IMG/VR virus record: IMGVR_UViG_3300032245_001860
Coordinates: 124,001-188,000 of that record
DNA: 64,000 bases
Reading direction: 5' to 3' (one strand)
DNA from: a virus
Shown here in pieces: positions 22,817-32,028 of the stretch; the first letter of the stretch is position 1; each line of letters starts with the position of its first letter. Below the pieces are notes generated by a model that saw only the letters and a program-made list of their open reading frames with translations, made no database searches and was not told where the DNA came from. The position numbers and the translations under genes were made by a program.

Positions 22817-22841
22817 ATGACTATTGTACAATTAGCATATG
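22814..22841. promoter_or_regulatory. palindromic divergent start region
   Basis: The two divergent ATGs are separated by only 22 nt. CATATG occurs at both ends (22814-22819 and 22836-22841) exactly symmetric about a perfect 10-bp palindrome ATTGTACAAT (22823-22832). The palindrome yields TACAAT, a good -10, on both strands, each 6 nt before its ATG. This implies two overlapping, probably leaderless promoters and perhaps a dimeric regulator site. Symmetry is seen; function is inferred. Confidence 0.45.
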
Positions 22842-23651
22842 AGAAACGCAATTATTACATACGCTCAAGGTAATGACTTTGTAGAAACATTAGATTCTGA
22901 AATTTTCTTAAAAAATCTTAACAAACATAAAACATTTAGGAAATATTGTTTTACAAAAGACCTCAATCAAAAGAACTTAGATATGTTGAGTAAATATTTT
23001 GATGAAGTTTTTGTTTGCTCAAATCCTATTTACAATAGTGCAAGAGATAGATTTATGTCTTATTACTTATGGATGATTGATAATTATAAAAATTTTGACA
23101 AAATTATGCATTTGGATTTTCGAGATATAGTTATTCAAAAAGATCCATTTGAGTTTATGAATAATCATTGGGACAAAGATATTTTTGTAGTGTCTGAAGG
23201 TATGAAAATTAAAGACAACTATTGGAATAAAATGGATATGACTTATTTCAATAACACTCAAATCCAATTTCATAAAGATGATTTTTCAGATTATTATGTT
23301 ATTAACGGTGGGACTATTGGCGGTAATATTTTTCCTCTTTCGCAATTATTTTTGATGCTTTGGGTCAACAGCAATAGAAACAGTCAATCAAATACTGACC
23401 AAGCTACATTAAATTACTTATATCCTTACCTCAAAGCTAACCCAAAAGTTATGGTATGCCATCCTCTTGAAGACAATTTTTGTGCTACTGGAGAGGGAAT
23501 TAAGTATGGTAATGTGCCAGTAAAATACAATGACACTCAAGTTGCAGATCAAAATTATGAAAACTATTATATTTTTCATCAGTGGGATAGAACAGAAGTT
23601 GCAGATAAAATTAGACAAAAACAAAAGGAATCTTTGTCTTTTGTGATTTAG
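22839..23651 (+). CDS. probable glycosyltransferase
   Basis: 270 aa. The arrangement resembles nucleotide-diphospho-sugar transferases of GT-A fold (GT8/DUF616-like): a first strand 'AIITYAQGND', a conserved middle 'DKIMHLDFRDIVIQKDPF' in which D93 and D96 take the place of the metal-binding D-x-D, and a later 'YVINGGTIGG' acceptor-side motif. The family is recognised at fold level only. There is no Shine-Dalgarno; a TACAAT -10 lies 6 nt before the ATG. It follows the sugar kinase divergently and precedes the NlpC/P60 gene, so it belongs to the glycan region. Confidence 0.65.
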   Translation: MRNAIITYAQGNDFVETLDSEIFLKNLNKHKTFRKYCFTKDLNQKNLDMLSKYFDEVFVCSNPIYNSARDRFMSYYLWMIDNYKNFDKIMHLDFRDIVIQKDPFEFMNNHWDKDIFVVSEGMKIKDNYWNKMDMTYFNNTQIQFHKDDFSDYYVINGGTIGGNIFPLSQLFLMLWVNSNRNSQSNTDQATLNYLYPYLKANPKVMVCHPLEDNFCATGEGIKYGNVPVKYNDTQVADQNYENYYIFHQWDRTEVADKIRQKQKESLSFVI

Positions 23652-23665
23652 AAGGTTACATGACT

Positions 23666-23671
23666 TATAAT
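23666..23671 (+). promoter_or_regulatory. -10 hexamer of the NlpC/P60 gene
   Basis: A perfect TATAAT lies 15 nt before ATG 23687 in the 35-nt gap after the glycosyltransferase. The -35 is weak (TTGTGA with a 19-nt spacer). It suggests separate expression of the endopeptidase; inferred from hexamer match only. Confidence 0.35.
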
Positions 23672-23686
23672 GTCTAAATTCTAAGT

Positions 23687-24322
23687 ATGTGGTACAAAAA
23701 AGCATTTATTCAATCAGAATTTTGGAACGAAGAGAAAACTAACGACCCAAAATCTTTGAAGGATGCTTTTTTTGGCGTCATAACAGATTCTAAAACAAGA
23801 ACCAATGATCCATATAAGATTTTTGGCAATCTAAAAACTTACAAAAACAAAGTACTTAATGAATCTCCAGAAATGACACAAGAAATAGAACAATCTTTCA
23901 ATGATGCTGTAGATTCATTAAAATCAGAATTTCCAGACTTTAATGAAAGCTCTAATAATGCTTCTGGTAATTGGCTTGAAATAGCTGAAAGTTATCTTGG
24001 CACTCCATATAAATTTGGTGGAGATGATGAAAGAGGTATTGATTGCTCAGCTTTCATTCAAAAAGTATTTCCAGATTTACCAAGAACTGCGAACGAACAA
24101 ATGAAAGTTGGTTCTGATGTCCCTATTGATGATATTTCTCAATGGCAGCCGGGAGATAGAATTTATTTTGATATGAATGCAAGATTAAGATCTGGAGACG
24201 CAGACCATACTGGTATTTATTTGGGAAATAATGAATTTATTCAAGCTTCATCAAGCAAAGGTGTAGTAAAGACACCTATCAATAATTTCTATGAACAAAA
24301 AATCATTGCTGTAAAGAGATAA
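23687..24322 (+). CDS. NlpC/P60 cell-wall endopeptidase
   Basis: 211 aa. The C-terminal domain (residues 95-211) is NlpC/P60: catalytic Cys in 'GIDCSAF' (C120), His in 'DADHTGIYLG' (H174) and a third polar residue near 'EFIQAS'. The preceding 'GTPYKFGG' is typical. These enzymes cut peptide crosslinks such as gamma-D-Glu-diaminopimelate. Residues 1-90 are a helical extension starting MWYKKAFIQ, resembling the start of the protein at 6051, and could be a virion-targeting or cleavable peptide. No signal peptide is seen, so it is either a virion-associated lysin delivered at entry or part of the lysis set. It ends 1 nt before the convergent tail genes. Confidence 0.85.
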   Translation: MWYKKAFIQSEFWNEEKTNDPKSLKDAFFGVITDSKTRTNDPYKIFGNLKTYKNKVLNESPEMTQEIEQSFNDAVDSLKSEFPDFNESSNNASGNWLEIAESYLGTPYKFGGDDERGIDCSAFIQKVFPDLPRTANEQMKVGSDVPIDDISQWQPGDRIYFDMNARLRSGDADHTGIYLGNNEFIQASSSKGVVKTPINNFYEQKIIAVKR

Positions 24323-24889
24323 TTACCCACCATTTTTTACTGCTAAAATTAATTGAATAGCTTCAAACTCTCTTATAGACAATTCTTCAAATTCTTTTTT
24401 AGATAGGCTTACTATCCCTTTAGTCATATAATCAACTTCAATTATCATGGGGTGAAGTGGGAAAACTTCAGAATTGTTTGGATCAAAATATTTTTTTGAA
24501 TTAGTGTATATTTCATTTACCTCAGAACTTGATAAATGTAAATATTTTTGATAAATAATCCAAAAATCTTCGACAAAAGAAAATGATAAATCTTCAAATT
24601 TAAAATCTATTTTGATATCTTGGTCATTGCAAATTTCAAGTAAAGATTTTTGGATTATTTCTCTTTTTTCTTTTTCGGAATTTAAGTAATAATTTTTATT
24701 TTGTTGCTTAAGAGAAATAGCATCTATCTCAAGCCCTTCTTTCCAGGACAATTCTTTAAAAACAATTTTATGATTTTGAATAATTTCTGAATGAACTTTT
24801 TCAAAATTTAATGTTTTATTGTCAGTATGTATTTGATTATTTTTTTCAATGTAACTGACAATTTTATTCAATGCATCTTCAATTTGCAT
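24323..24889 (-). CDS. hypothetical tail-region protein, 188 aa
   Basis: Unrecognised. It is acidic and helical; residues about 40-60 (IVFKELSWKEGLEIDAIS) resemble the start of small tail assembly chaperones or gp26-type baseplate proteins, but this is weak. It is the last gene of the minus-strand tail operon and overlaps its upstream neighbour by TAATG, so it is translationally coupled to the 456-aa protein. Confidence 0.55.
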   Translation of the reverse strand: MQIEDALNKIVSYIEKNNQIHTDNKTLNFEKVHSEIIQNHKIVFKELSWKEGLEIDAISLKQQNKNYYLNSEKEKREIIQKSLLEICNDQDIKIDFKFEDLSFSFVEDFWIIYQKYLHLSSSEVNEIYTNSKKYFDPNNSEVFPLHPMIIEVDYMTKGIVSLSKKEFEELSIREFEAIQLILAVKNGG

Positions 24890-26259
24890 TATCCGTTTAT
24901 CCCAAAAATCCCACTTGTAATTTCATTAATTAAGTTTTGAATACTAACTGTTTGTGAGCTGCTAAATTCTGCTTTATTTTGATTAAGATTATTACTTGGT
25001 AAATAAGTTCCTGATGGTACTCTTGCTCTCCACTTGTAAGTATGAGTGTATCCACCGCCAGGAGTTATAGAGACAGTCGGATTAGACCAATCTACATTTT
25101 TCATTGCATAAAAGAAAGGACCGCCAAAATACACAGAAAGCTCAGAAGTATTAGGCTGTTGTAAAGTTTTATTAAAGCAGAAATAAGTTATAGAGCCAGT
25201 AACTTCTCTGCTTTGTAATGAAGCAAATTTTGGACCAATATCATCTCTTTTATAATCAGTGGTGTAAGGATTTGTAAACTCCAAATTAACATTTTGTGTT
25301 ATATTCATAGAAAAATCAATTATCTTATATGTTGGAGGTAGATTTTTATAGGTATCTACTTTTGCTTTCAAAGACAAGTAGTTATCATAAAATTTGAAAT
25401 CAATTACAAAATCTAACAAAGATGCTGAACGATATCTGTGATAATCATAATTGATACCTGCTAAGTCAGCAGCATTTTCAACAATAGGACTTCCTTGTAA
25501 ATCATTCATTTCATTGTAGATGATTGGCTCTATTCCAGGTTTTCTTTTTACTGCTCCTGTTGGATTAGCAGCACTGTATAGTGAAATTTCTGGTGATATA
25601 AGAATTTTTCCACCAATAAAATTACAACTCACTGAAACTGCACTTAATGATTCTCCGCCTTTAGCTGAAAAATTAATACTACTTAGAAAAATTGGACCAA
25701 AACTATAGTGTGCATTTACTGTGCTGCATACCATAAGAGGAAACATTGGTATTTTTGAAGCTAAATATACAAGCATTTCTGCAGCGTTTTGATCATTGAG
25801 ATAATTGATGTAACTTGGAGCAACACTAAGTAAAGTGTCGTAATTTGAAATTCCAATATTTATCAATGGGCTAAATTCAAATGATCCTGAATAAATTTGT
25901 GATGAATAACTTGGAGTATTTTCTAAAGTAAGCGGTAAAAAAGAAGATAACCTTTTATAAACTTCAGATCCAGAATCATCATTAAAACTTCTTGCAAAAA
26001 TCTGTTTCCATGGAGCGTCAGTGCTTACTGTTTTTCTATCAACTTTTGAGTGAATAAAACCTGGAATTTTGTCAGCTAAACTATACAAATCCCACACATA
26101 TGCTGGATTCAAACCTCCTCTTTTATTGCTCAAAGAAGAACCATATGACATTTGCATCAAATTAAATATAGTTTGATCTAAGTCATACAAAGATAAAAGA
26201 AATATATTATGTGTTTTTGAGGGACTATAAGGGAGAACTGTATTATTATAGTTTGGCAT
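24889..26259 (-). CDS. tail-tube-like virion protein
   Basis: 456 aa, beta-rich. Residues 175-220 (SINFSAKGGESLSAVSVSCNF) and 310-380 (IDFSMNITQNVNLEF ... REVTGSITYF) look like two copies of the strand-loop pattern seen in phage tail tube and tail-tube-like baseplate proteins, in which an antiparallel beta sandwich forms the ring wall. A long insertion separates them. This is a fold-level call with no diagnostic motif. It is followed by the short 188-aa gene and preceded by a 128-aa gene with 2-nt spacing. Confidence 0.45.
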   Translation of the reverse strand: MPNYNNTVLPYSPSKTHNIFLLSLYDLDQTIFNLMQMSYGSSLSNKRGGLNPAYVWDLYSLADKIPGFIHSKVDRKTVSTDAPWKQIFARSFNDDSGSEVYKRLSSFLPLTLENTPSYSSQIYSGSFEFSPLINIGISNYDTLLSVAPSYINYLNDQNAAEMLVYLASKIPMFPLMVCSTVNAHYSFGPIFLSSINFSAKGGESLSAVSVSCNFIGGKILISPEISLYSAANPTGAVKRKPGIEPIIYNEMNDLQGSPIVENAADLAGINYDYHRYRSASLLDFVIDFKFYDNYLSLKAKVDTYKNLPPTYKIIDFSMNITQNVNLEFTNPYTTDYKRDDIGPKFASLQSREVTGSITYFCFNKTLQQPNTSELSVYFGGPFFYAMKNVDWSNPTVSITPGGGYTHTYKWRARVPSGTYLPSNNLNQNKAEFSSSQTVSIQNLINEITSGIFGING

Positions 26260-26261
26260 TT

Positions 26262-26648
26262 TTATCTCCCATCAGTAATTTCAAGCCATCGTGAAGCTAA
26301 ATTTTTCACGATGTCGTATTGCATTTTATTTATTAAATCTAAATTTACTGGATACACTGCATTTTCGTTTTCAGATTTAATTCTTATTTCTCTGAAAAAA
26401 GATAATAAAATTGATTTACAAAATACTGAAGATCTCAATAAGGGTTTTCCGTTTACAGCATTTATGATACTTGCATCTTCTATTATCTTTGACATTGATT
26501 CAAAGTCTCTTCCTGCAGCAAGAGCAGTGAGATTAATATCGCCACTTTCTTTGATTTTAAAGCCAATATTGTTTCCAATACTGTCAAATATATAATGACC
26601 TTTAATTTCAACTAAAAATAGCTTGTTTTTATCTATAAAAATACTCAT
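26262..26648 (-). CDS. hypothetical tail-region protein, 128 aa
   Basis: Unrecognised small protein. The N-terminal half is beta-prone and the C-terminal half helical (DLINKMQYDIVKNLASRWLEI). Its start overlaps the 966-aa gene stop as TAATG and its stop is 2 nt before the 456-aa gene. The position, between two tube-like proteins, fits a small baseplate or chaperone component, but the sequence does not identify one. Confidence 0.5.
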   Translation of the reverse strand: MSIFIDKNKLFLVEIKGHYIFDSIGNNIGFKIKESGDINLTALAAGRDFESMSKIIEDASIINAVNGKPLLRSSVFCKSILLSFFREIRIKSENENAVYPVNLDLINKMQYDIVKNLASRWLEITDGR

Positions 26649-29548
26649 TACAATTCGCCTGTAGGTCTTGGATATGGATCATAAGATAAACTGTCTACAA
26701 CCACAGACCAAGATATTGATTTGCTTTGAACACTTTCCACTGTAGAATTAGTACTGTCAGGTGTCCATGTAATTTGAGGCAATTCTAATGTAAATGGTCC
26801 AAAGTTGAACAATATACCACTCTTATTTATGTTACTTGGTCCTGATAATCTTTCAGCTAATAACCAAGGTTTCATAGGGCTGTTATACTTGATAGTTCCA
26901 CTTATATTTCTGCCATTAGAATAGTAAGCATATGGCTGTAAGTTTTTATTGAAATTTTCAGTATTGTCACTTGATTTTGAGTTTAGTGAATAAACTGGCT
27001 CTAAATTATTCTTGATGTCAATTGTCATTTCAGTAATTTCAAAATCTCTCAAGTCATATTCTTGGTACCCATGGAACAATTTGGATGTTTTAGCATCTCC
27101 CATATTGAATGTAAAATTAGAAGTAGATGATTGAGAATTAGATACAGTTACTAAAGAAGAGTTCAATAAATAATTGGGTTTTCTATTATTGATGTTTGAC
27201 ATAATAGTATCAAAATTATTGAAGAAATTCTTCTGATATTTTCTATCTAAATCAGTAAATTTTACATTTATATTAGCTACTATATTTTCTCCTGGCACAA
27301 TTCTCAAAGTAATAGAATCAACTAAACATCCACTGAATAATCCTTCTTTAGCAGAGAATAGCGAAAATGAAGGCTCTCTGTTTGTTGCAGGATTTGTTGC
27401 GCTTGCCCAAATGTAAGATTTATATGGTGTGTGAGAATATGATGTTGAAGGTGAAAATACAATAGTTTTGGTTTCTTTATCTATATTTAGCACAGTGATA
27501 GTTTCAGTAGTTTCAGTATTGTCATCTGACCTAATAAATGCTTCATATCCAGTTCCCAAACTAATAAAATCAGAAACATTATCAATAGTAAATCTATCTG
27601 TAGCACCTATTGCGGAATTCATGTCTGATGCTAAGATTCTACCAACAAAATTATTCGTTGATCCTTTGTAACCTTGTATACAATAGTCATATAAAGCTGC
27701 AAATGAAGGATCAACATCTCCCCATGATTCAATTTTAACAGGCATCGTAAAATCAAAAGAAAATTCTCTTTTATCAATCTTAAATGTTGTTGGGCTTGCG
27801 CCTTCTCCAGCTAATCTTTTTTCAAAATTTGAATTTTGCTTATAAGACAAATTCATGTTGTTTATTGAGAACATGTAATCTGTATTCAAGCTTGCAAATG
27901 ACATATCGTAATAAGGATCATTATTTACATCTTTTGAAATTGCTACACAATCATAATAACCCATTTCATATGTTGGATAATGTAGTTCATTCAAGAAAGA
28001 TAAAGTTTTAATTTCTCTCAAAAGTTCATGAAGACCATCTTGCTCAGTTGAAATTATTGAATATGGATAAATAAAAGAATCATAGAGCAGTTTGTGTAAA
28101 CCTAAAATATCAGAAGTTGTTCCTGAAAATGGTCTTATGTACGCTTGAGTCCTTAATGTGTGTAGTCCAGTTATTTCTACTGTCTTAATTGGATAAGGAA
28201 TTATAAATGCTTGGCTATATAATGTGTGTAATCCTGTTTGTTCATCATTATTTGCACCATGAGGGCGAATAAAGGCTTGTGCGTATAATCTGTGGAAACC
28301 TGTTTTTTCAGTTGAAATTTGAGGATTAGGATAAATATATGCTTGTGTATATAAAGTATGTAATCCTAACTTTTCAATTGATTGTATTGGTCTTGGAGTG
28401 ATATTTGCATTAGTTCTTATTGATGGTATCGGGTAACCAGAATCATCAGGCAAAATTACAGGAGCATAATTAAGTGTATTTTCAGTAGTTCTTACAGAAA
28501 ATGGAGTTATGAATGCCTGAGTGCTTAATCTATGCAATCCTGATCTTTCTACAGAAATTATAGATCTGTCTCTAAGATTTACTAAAGCAGTAAGTCGATT
28601 ATTTCCAATAACTTCAAGTGAACTTATTGGGTAATTTCTTATATTTACATTTCCTGGATTTAGTCTATGTCTTCCAATAATTTCTTGAGTTGTTTGTCCA
28701 AAAGGTCTAATATTGCTAATAGTTGCAATTTTAGTTCCTGGAGCTGGTATTTGCAAATTAACAGTTTCTAACGACTTTACAGCATATGGACCTATTGTAA
28801 CTGGTCTTACTGTTAATCTGTGAATAAAATTGCTCATCAAAACACCAGCTATTGGATATGGTGCAATACTTGGTAGAGTATATGTGAATGTTATAAGTAC
28901 ACTGTCTAATCCCCAACCTGGAATATTTTTAGCAACACTTGCTAAACTAAACCCTGCAGCAAAAGAAAACCCAGGCGTTGTATTTGTAGTTTGCCAAGTT
29001 AATGGGTTTAACAAAATAGCTCTTTGTACTGCAGTTAAACCTTGAGAAAGATCATAGTTGTATGTTGTATATGTCTGAGGCCACAAACCAGCTTGCTCTA
29101 TTCTTGGAAGAGCTGTTTGCCTTATTAAAGGCAGTGATACTTGAACTCTTGCATCAAAAACTTGAGCAAAAGTTCCTGAACCATCATTACTGGCAACTTT
29201 TCTTACAGAAACAGTAACATTACTAATTGTCCAAGATGTATTTGGCTTTACTGCAATATTAGAAAGAAAAAGAGTATCAGTCCACTGATTGTTTAAAACC
29301 CAATTGCTGACATTTGCATTAAAAGCTCCACTGTCTTGATCAAATGTCATAAAGCTTGTGTCATTAGCTTGTATAGTTGTTACATCAGGAATATTAGGCG
29401 ATGGATTTGCTCCTATTGGTCTTGAACCATTTGGACAACCTACCCAGCTCCATAGAGCATTTGGTGATACATTATTAATACCTGCAGGATATGTAAATGT
29501 TTGATTGGAACTTGCTGCATTTAAAAAATACGTTGTATGCGTTGGCAT
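26648..29548 (-). CDS. large tail protein with 22-residue repeats and tube-like C-terminus
   Basis: 966 aa in three parts. Residues 1-240 are a beta-rich domain. Residues about 241-512 are a series of roughly eleven 22-residue repeats with consensus G-[LFR]-H-x-L-x-x-Q-A-[FY]-I-x-P-x(5)-T-x-E-x-x; the last five copies are regular. Residues 513-966 are again beta-rich and contain two blocks ('FSFDFTMPVKIES' and 'NISGTIKYNS ... SISWSVVVDSLSYDPYPRP') with tail-tube-like character. The repeat region probably forms a regular beta or stalk structure. It is unrecognised as a named family. The start has AGAGG about 8 nt upstream. Confidence 0.55.
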   Translation of the reverse strand: MPTHTTYFLNAASSNQTFTYPAGINNVSPNALWSWVGCPNGSRPIGANPSPNIPDVTTIQANDTSFMTFDQDSGAFNANVSNWVLNNQWTDTLFLSNIAVKPNTSWTISNVTVSVRKVASNDGSGTFAQVFDARVQVSLPLIRQTALPRIEQAGLWPQTYTTYNYDLSQGLTAVQRAILLNPLTWQTTNTTPGFSFAAGFSLASVAKNIPGWGLDSVLITFTYTLPSIAPYPIAGVLMSNFIHRLTVRPVTIGPYAVKSLETVNLQIPAPGTKIATISNIRPFGQTTQEIIGRHRLNPGNVNIRNYPISSLEVIGNNRLTALVNLRDRSIISVERSGLHRLSTQAFITPFSVRTTENTLNYAPVILPDDSGYPIPSIRTNANITPRPIQSIEKLGLHTLYTQAYIYPNPQISTEKTGFHRLYAQAFIRPHGANNDEQTGLHTLYSQAFIIPYPIKTVEITGLHTLRTQAYIRPFSGTTSDILGLHKLLYDSFIYPYSIISTEQDGLHELLREIKTLSFLNELHYPTYEMGYYDCVAISKDVNNDPYYDMSFASLNTDYMFSINNMNLSYKQNSNFEKRLAGEGASPTTFKIDKREFSFDFTMPVKIESWGDVDPSFAALYDYCIQGYKGSTNNFVGRILASDMNSAIGATDRFTIDNVSDFISLGTGYEAFIRSDDNTETTETITVLNIDKETKTIVFSPSTSYSHTPYKSYIWASATNPATNREPSFSLFSAKEGLFSGCLVDSITLRIVPGENIVANINVKFTDLDRKYQKNFFNNFDTIMSNINNRKPNYLLNSSLVTVSNSQSSTSNFTFNMGDAKTSKLFHGYQEYDLRDFEITEMTIDIKNNLEPVYSLNSKSSDNTENFNKNLQPYAYYSNGRNISGTIKYNSPMKPWLLAERLSGPSNINKSGILFNFGPFTLELPQITWTPDSTNSTVESVQSKSISWSVVVDSLSYDPYPRPTGEL
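28012..28830 (-). repeat. tandem 66-bp (22-codon) repeats
   Basis: Within the 966-aa protein, successive units begin G-L-H or variants (GRH, GNN, GLH, GFH) every 22 codons. The five units next to the C-terminal end are exactly 22 residues each; units toward the N-terminus are degenerate, and one has lost the GLH start. Nucleotide identity is only moderate, so these are old duplications. Confidence 0.8.
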
Positions 29549-29563
29549 ATTTTATACCTCTGC

Positions 29564-32026
29564 TTACGGAACAGTTTCAACTGTTATTAAATCATAAATG
29601 TCCCATAGAATTGGTCCATTTCCTACTCTTGTTACATTGGCTCCTGGGCTTACTACTACATTTGTCACTCTGTCATATAAATCAGATTCAGTTCCGATTA
29701 AAAATCTTGTATCTCTTGCAGTTCCTTTTGGCACAGTTGTAGTCATAGTAACTTCTGTACCACCTATTCCATATTTAGCAGTCACAGAGACAAACAACTC
29801 ATTTTTAATTGTTTTATCTGTTGTACTTGCTATTGCCACGGAAGATCCATTAAATATCAACCCTGTGTCATCAACAATATCATCTACTGGAGGAACATAT
29901 ACAGATAATCTTCTTGCAGTGTTTGCTATCCTGTTAGTAAATTTTATTCCTCTTCTAAAAGATTCTCCAACAGTATTTCCATTATCAAGGTATCCTCTAA
30001 CTTGGAAATAAGCACTTCCGCCAGTGCTTGACCAAGTGCTTGAACCAGTGAAATCTGAATTCAAAGTCTTTATCTGACCAGAACCTGAACTCAAGATTCT
30101 GGCCCTTAAAGAAGTGGTACCAAGCCCAGTAGTAAAATCAGTAGGTTTATTTATTACTAACCAATAATTAGTGTTAGCATCTAAATTAACACCAGGTGTG
30201 AATTTTACAGTGTAACTTGCACTACCTTCTGTAATATCAGTATATAGAAGGATAGGTTGATCTGAAAGTGGAGCACTATAATTAGGAGATCCACCAGAAT
30301 TTCCATAAATAGTAAAATTCAATCCTGTAGACCCAGTTGATGCAACTTGATTAGGTGCATTGAATCCTAATTTCAATGTTACTCCACCAATAAAACAGTC
30401 TTCGTTAGTGGTTATTTTAAAAGCTGTATTTTTATTATCTAAATTTAAAAAACTATTATCAGTTACCGGAACTATTGTAGAATATGGTGGATTTTGAATA
30501 TCATCAACTAATGTTATTCTTTTTTCTGTAGATTCAGTGGATAAGCTTGGTCTTTTGTAAATATGATAAAATAATGCATTGGTTGTACCTAAACCTTGCC
30601 ATTTTAATTCAACCATATAATTTGAATTAGTTACATTTGTAGAAACTTTACTAACATATGTAGGAACTGTTTCAACATAGGATGTTCCTGCAATAGAAGA
30701 TACTGCACTTACTCCATAAATTTGGGTTCCTGGAGAAAGAGAAGATAGACTTGCAGATGAAGTTATGATGGTACCTGTAAGTTCAGAAGTTCCTATTCCA
30801 GAAGTGCCTAATACTGCTGAATTGTACGATACCAAGTCGCCTCTAAAAACAGCAAATGTATGTTGTAAATCTTGAGCTGTTCTATTGAAATAAGCTTTTG
30901 TAAAGTTTAAAGGAAATTCGAATCTCTCTAAGCCACTAAATGACACTCCCTTTGAATAGTACTGAGTTGGTCTAAAAGGTTGTAATGACCAAAACTGATT
31001 TGCATTTAGATTAGTGCCTTGAATTAATTCATTAGAATAAGATCTTATAGCATCAACAAAATTATTTATAACAATATCGTTTCTGTAAGAATTTAAGTTA
31101 GATATCGCAGCATTACAAGAGTTTACTACATCTTGAACATCATCTGTATTTCCAAGTATCAAATTACTTGAGGTTGACGTTGGGATATCATTTGCAGTTC
31201 TAACGAAGGTATCCTGTAAATTTCCAGCCACTCTTGGATTTTCTGGATTCTTGACTAATATTTTTCCAACTGGTATCCAAGATGAAGGCAATGGTGGGAA
31301 ATAATTAAAAACATAAGGATCTTCGTTTGCAGTTTCTACAGGAAAACCAGTCAAATACTTAAGTTTTGGTTGAAAAACAAACTTTACTGGAGTATCAACA
31401 GGAACTGTGGATGGGAGAATACCATAACTTGATCCATTATAGAAAGTAGAATCTAAGATTAAACCATTACCACTAACACCACTAAACTTCAGATATAAAG
31501 ATCCAACATGTGCTTCTAATGGAAAACCTAAGCTTAAGGCTGTATCAACACTTGTTACATAAAGTATATTTAATCCAGATGTAGATGCAGTACTTACAGT
31601 TGTATTGAAAGTTTGAATGGCTTTTTGAGCTTCTGATATAGGTATACCTACTGTGATTCCATATTTATGCGCAGTTGATCCTGATCCTACCAAGTTATAA
31701 TCTTTGACAAATTCTTTTTTTATCGGAATCTTTTGTTGAACAAGTTGAATGAGAGATCCATTATAAGATATTGTTCCAGATCCATAAACAACATTATATT
31801 GATCAGATGAAAAGCTATAGCTTGGTATAAAACCTAAAGGATTTGTTTCAACAATTCCAAAATATGGATATCCAGTTTGTGCAGTTGTGAGCAGATTATT
31901 TATTTCAAAAATAGCTGAAGATGGAGTATCAACATCTCCTACACCAAGTGTCATAGCATCAGAAATATTGCCAGCATTTTTAGCTATTTCTAAAATTATT
32001 TCTTCTATTTTTGATGATATTGCCAT
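29564..32026 (-). CDS. baseplate/tail structural protein, 820 aa
   Basis: Large beta-rich virion protein. Residues 1-20 are helical, then mixed beta domains. Residues about 545-640 form a jelly-roll-like domain ending 'LDANTNYWLVIN', seen also in the 1482-aa neighbour (KNKNYWLVLY); it resembles the choice-of-anchor/carbohydrate-binding type sandwich. The C-terminal 130 residues are rich in Thr and Val. It lies in the tail operon, 15 nt after the 966-aa gene start and 2 nt before the 304-aa gene. A baseplate wedge or fibre-attachment role is plausible; no catalytic signature is present. Confidence 0.5.
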   Translation of the reverse strand: MAISSKIEEIILEIAKNAGNISDAMTLGVGDVDTPSSAIFEINNLLTTAQTGYPYFGIVETNPLGFIPSYSFSSDQYNVVYGSGTISYNGSLIQLVQQKIPIKKEFVKDYNLVGSGSTAHKYGITVGIPISEAQKAIQTFNTTVSTASTSGLNILYVTSVDTALSLGFPLEAHVGSLYLKFSGVSGNGLILDSTFYNGSSYGILPSTVPVDTPVKFVFQPKLKYLTGFPVETANEDPYVFNYFPPLPSSWIPVGKILVKNPENPRVAGNLQDTFVRTANDIPTSTSSNLILGNTDDVQDVVNSCNAAISNLNSYRNDIVINNFVDAIRSYSNELIQGTNLNANQFWSLQPFRPTQYYSKGVSFSGLERFEFPLNFTKAYFNRTAQDLQHTFAVFRGDLVSYNSAVLGTSGIGTSELTGTIITSSASLSSLSPGTQIYGVSAVSSIAGTSYVETVPTYVSKVSTNVTNSNYMVELKWQGLGTTNALFYHIYKRPSLSTESTEKRITLVDDIQNPPYSTIVPVTDNSFLNLDNKNTAFKITTNEDCFIGGVTLKLGFNAPNQVASTGSTGLNFTIYGNSGGSPNYSAPLSDQPILLYTDITEGSASYTVKFTPGVNLDANTNYWLVINKPTDFTTGLGTTSLRARILSSGSGQIKTLNSDFTGSSTWSSTGGSAYFQVRGYLDNGNTVGESFRRGIKFTNRIANTARRLSVYVPPVDDIVDDTGLIFNGSSVAIASTTDKTIKNELFVSVTAKYGIGGTEVTMTTTVPKGTARDTRFLIGTESDLYDRVTNVVVSPGANVTRVGNGPILWDIYDLITVETVP

Positions 32027-32028
32027 TT

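Noticed and set aside
22817-22831. TTG start at 22831 for the sugar kinase
   Set aside because: Family members begin at MIVSKTPFRISFFGGG; the extra five residues lie in the palindromic promoter region.
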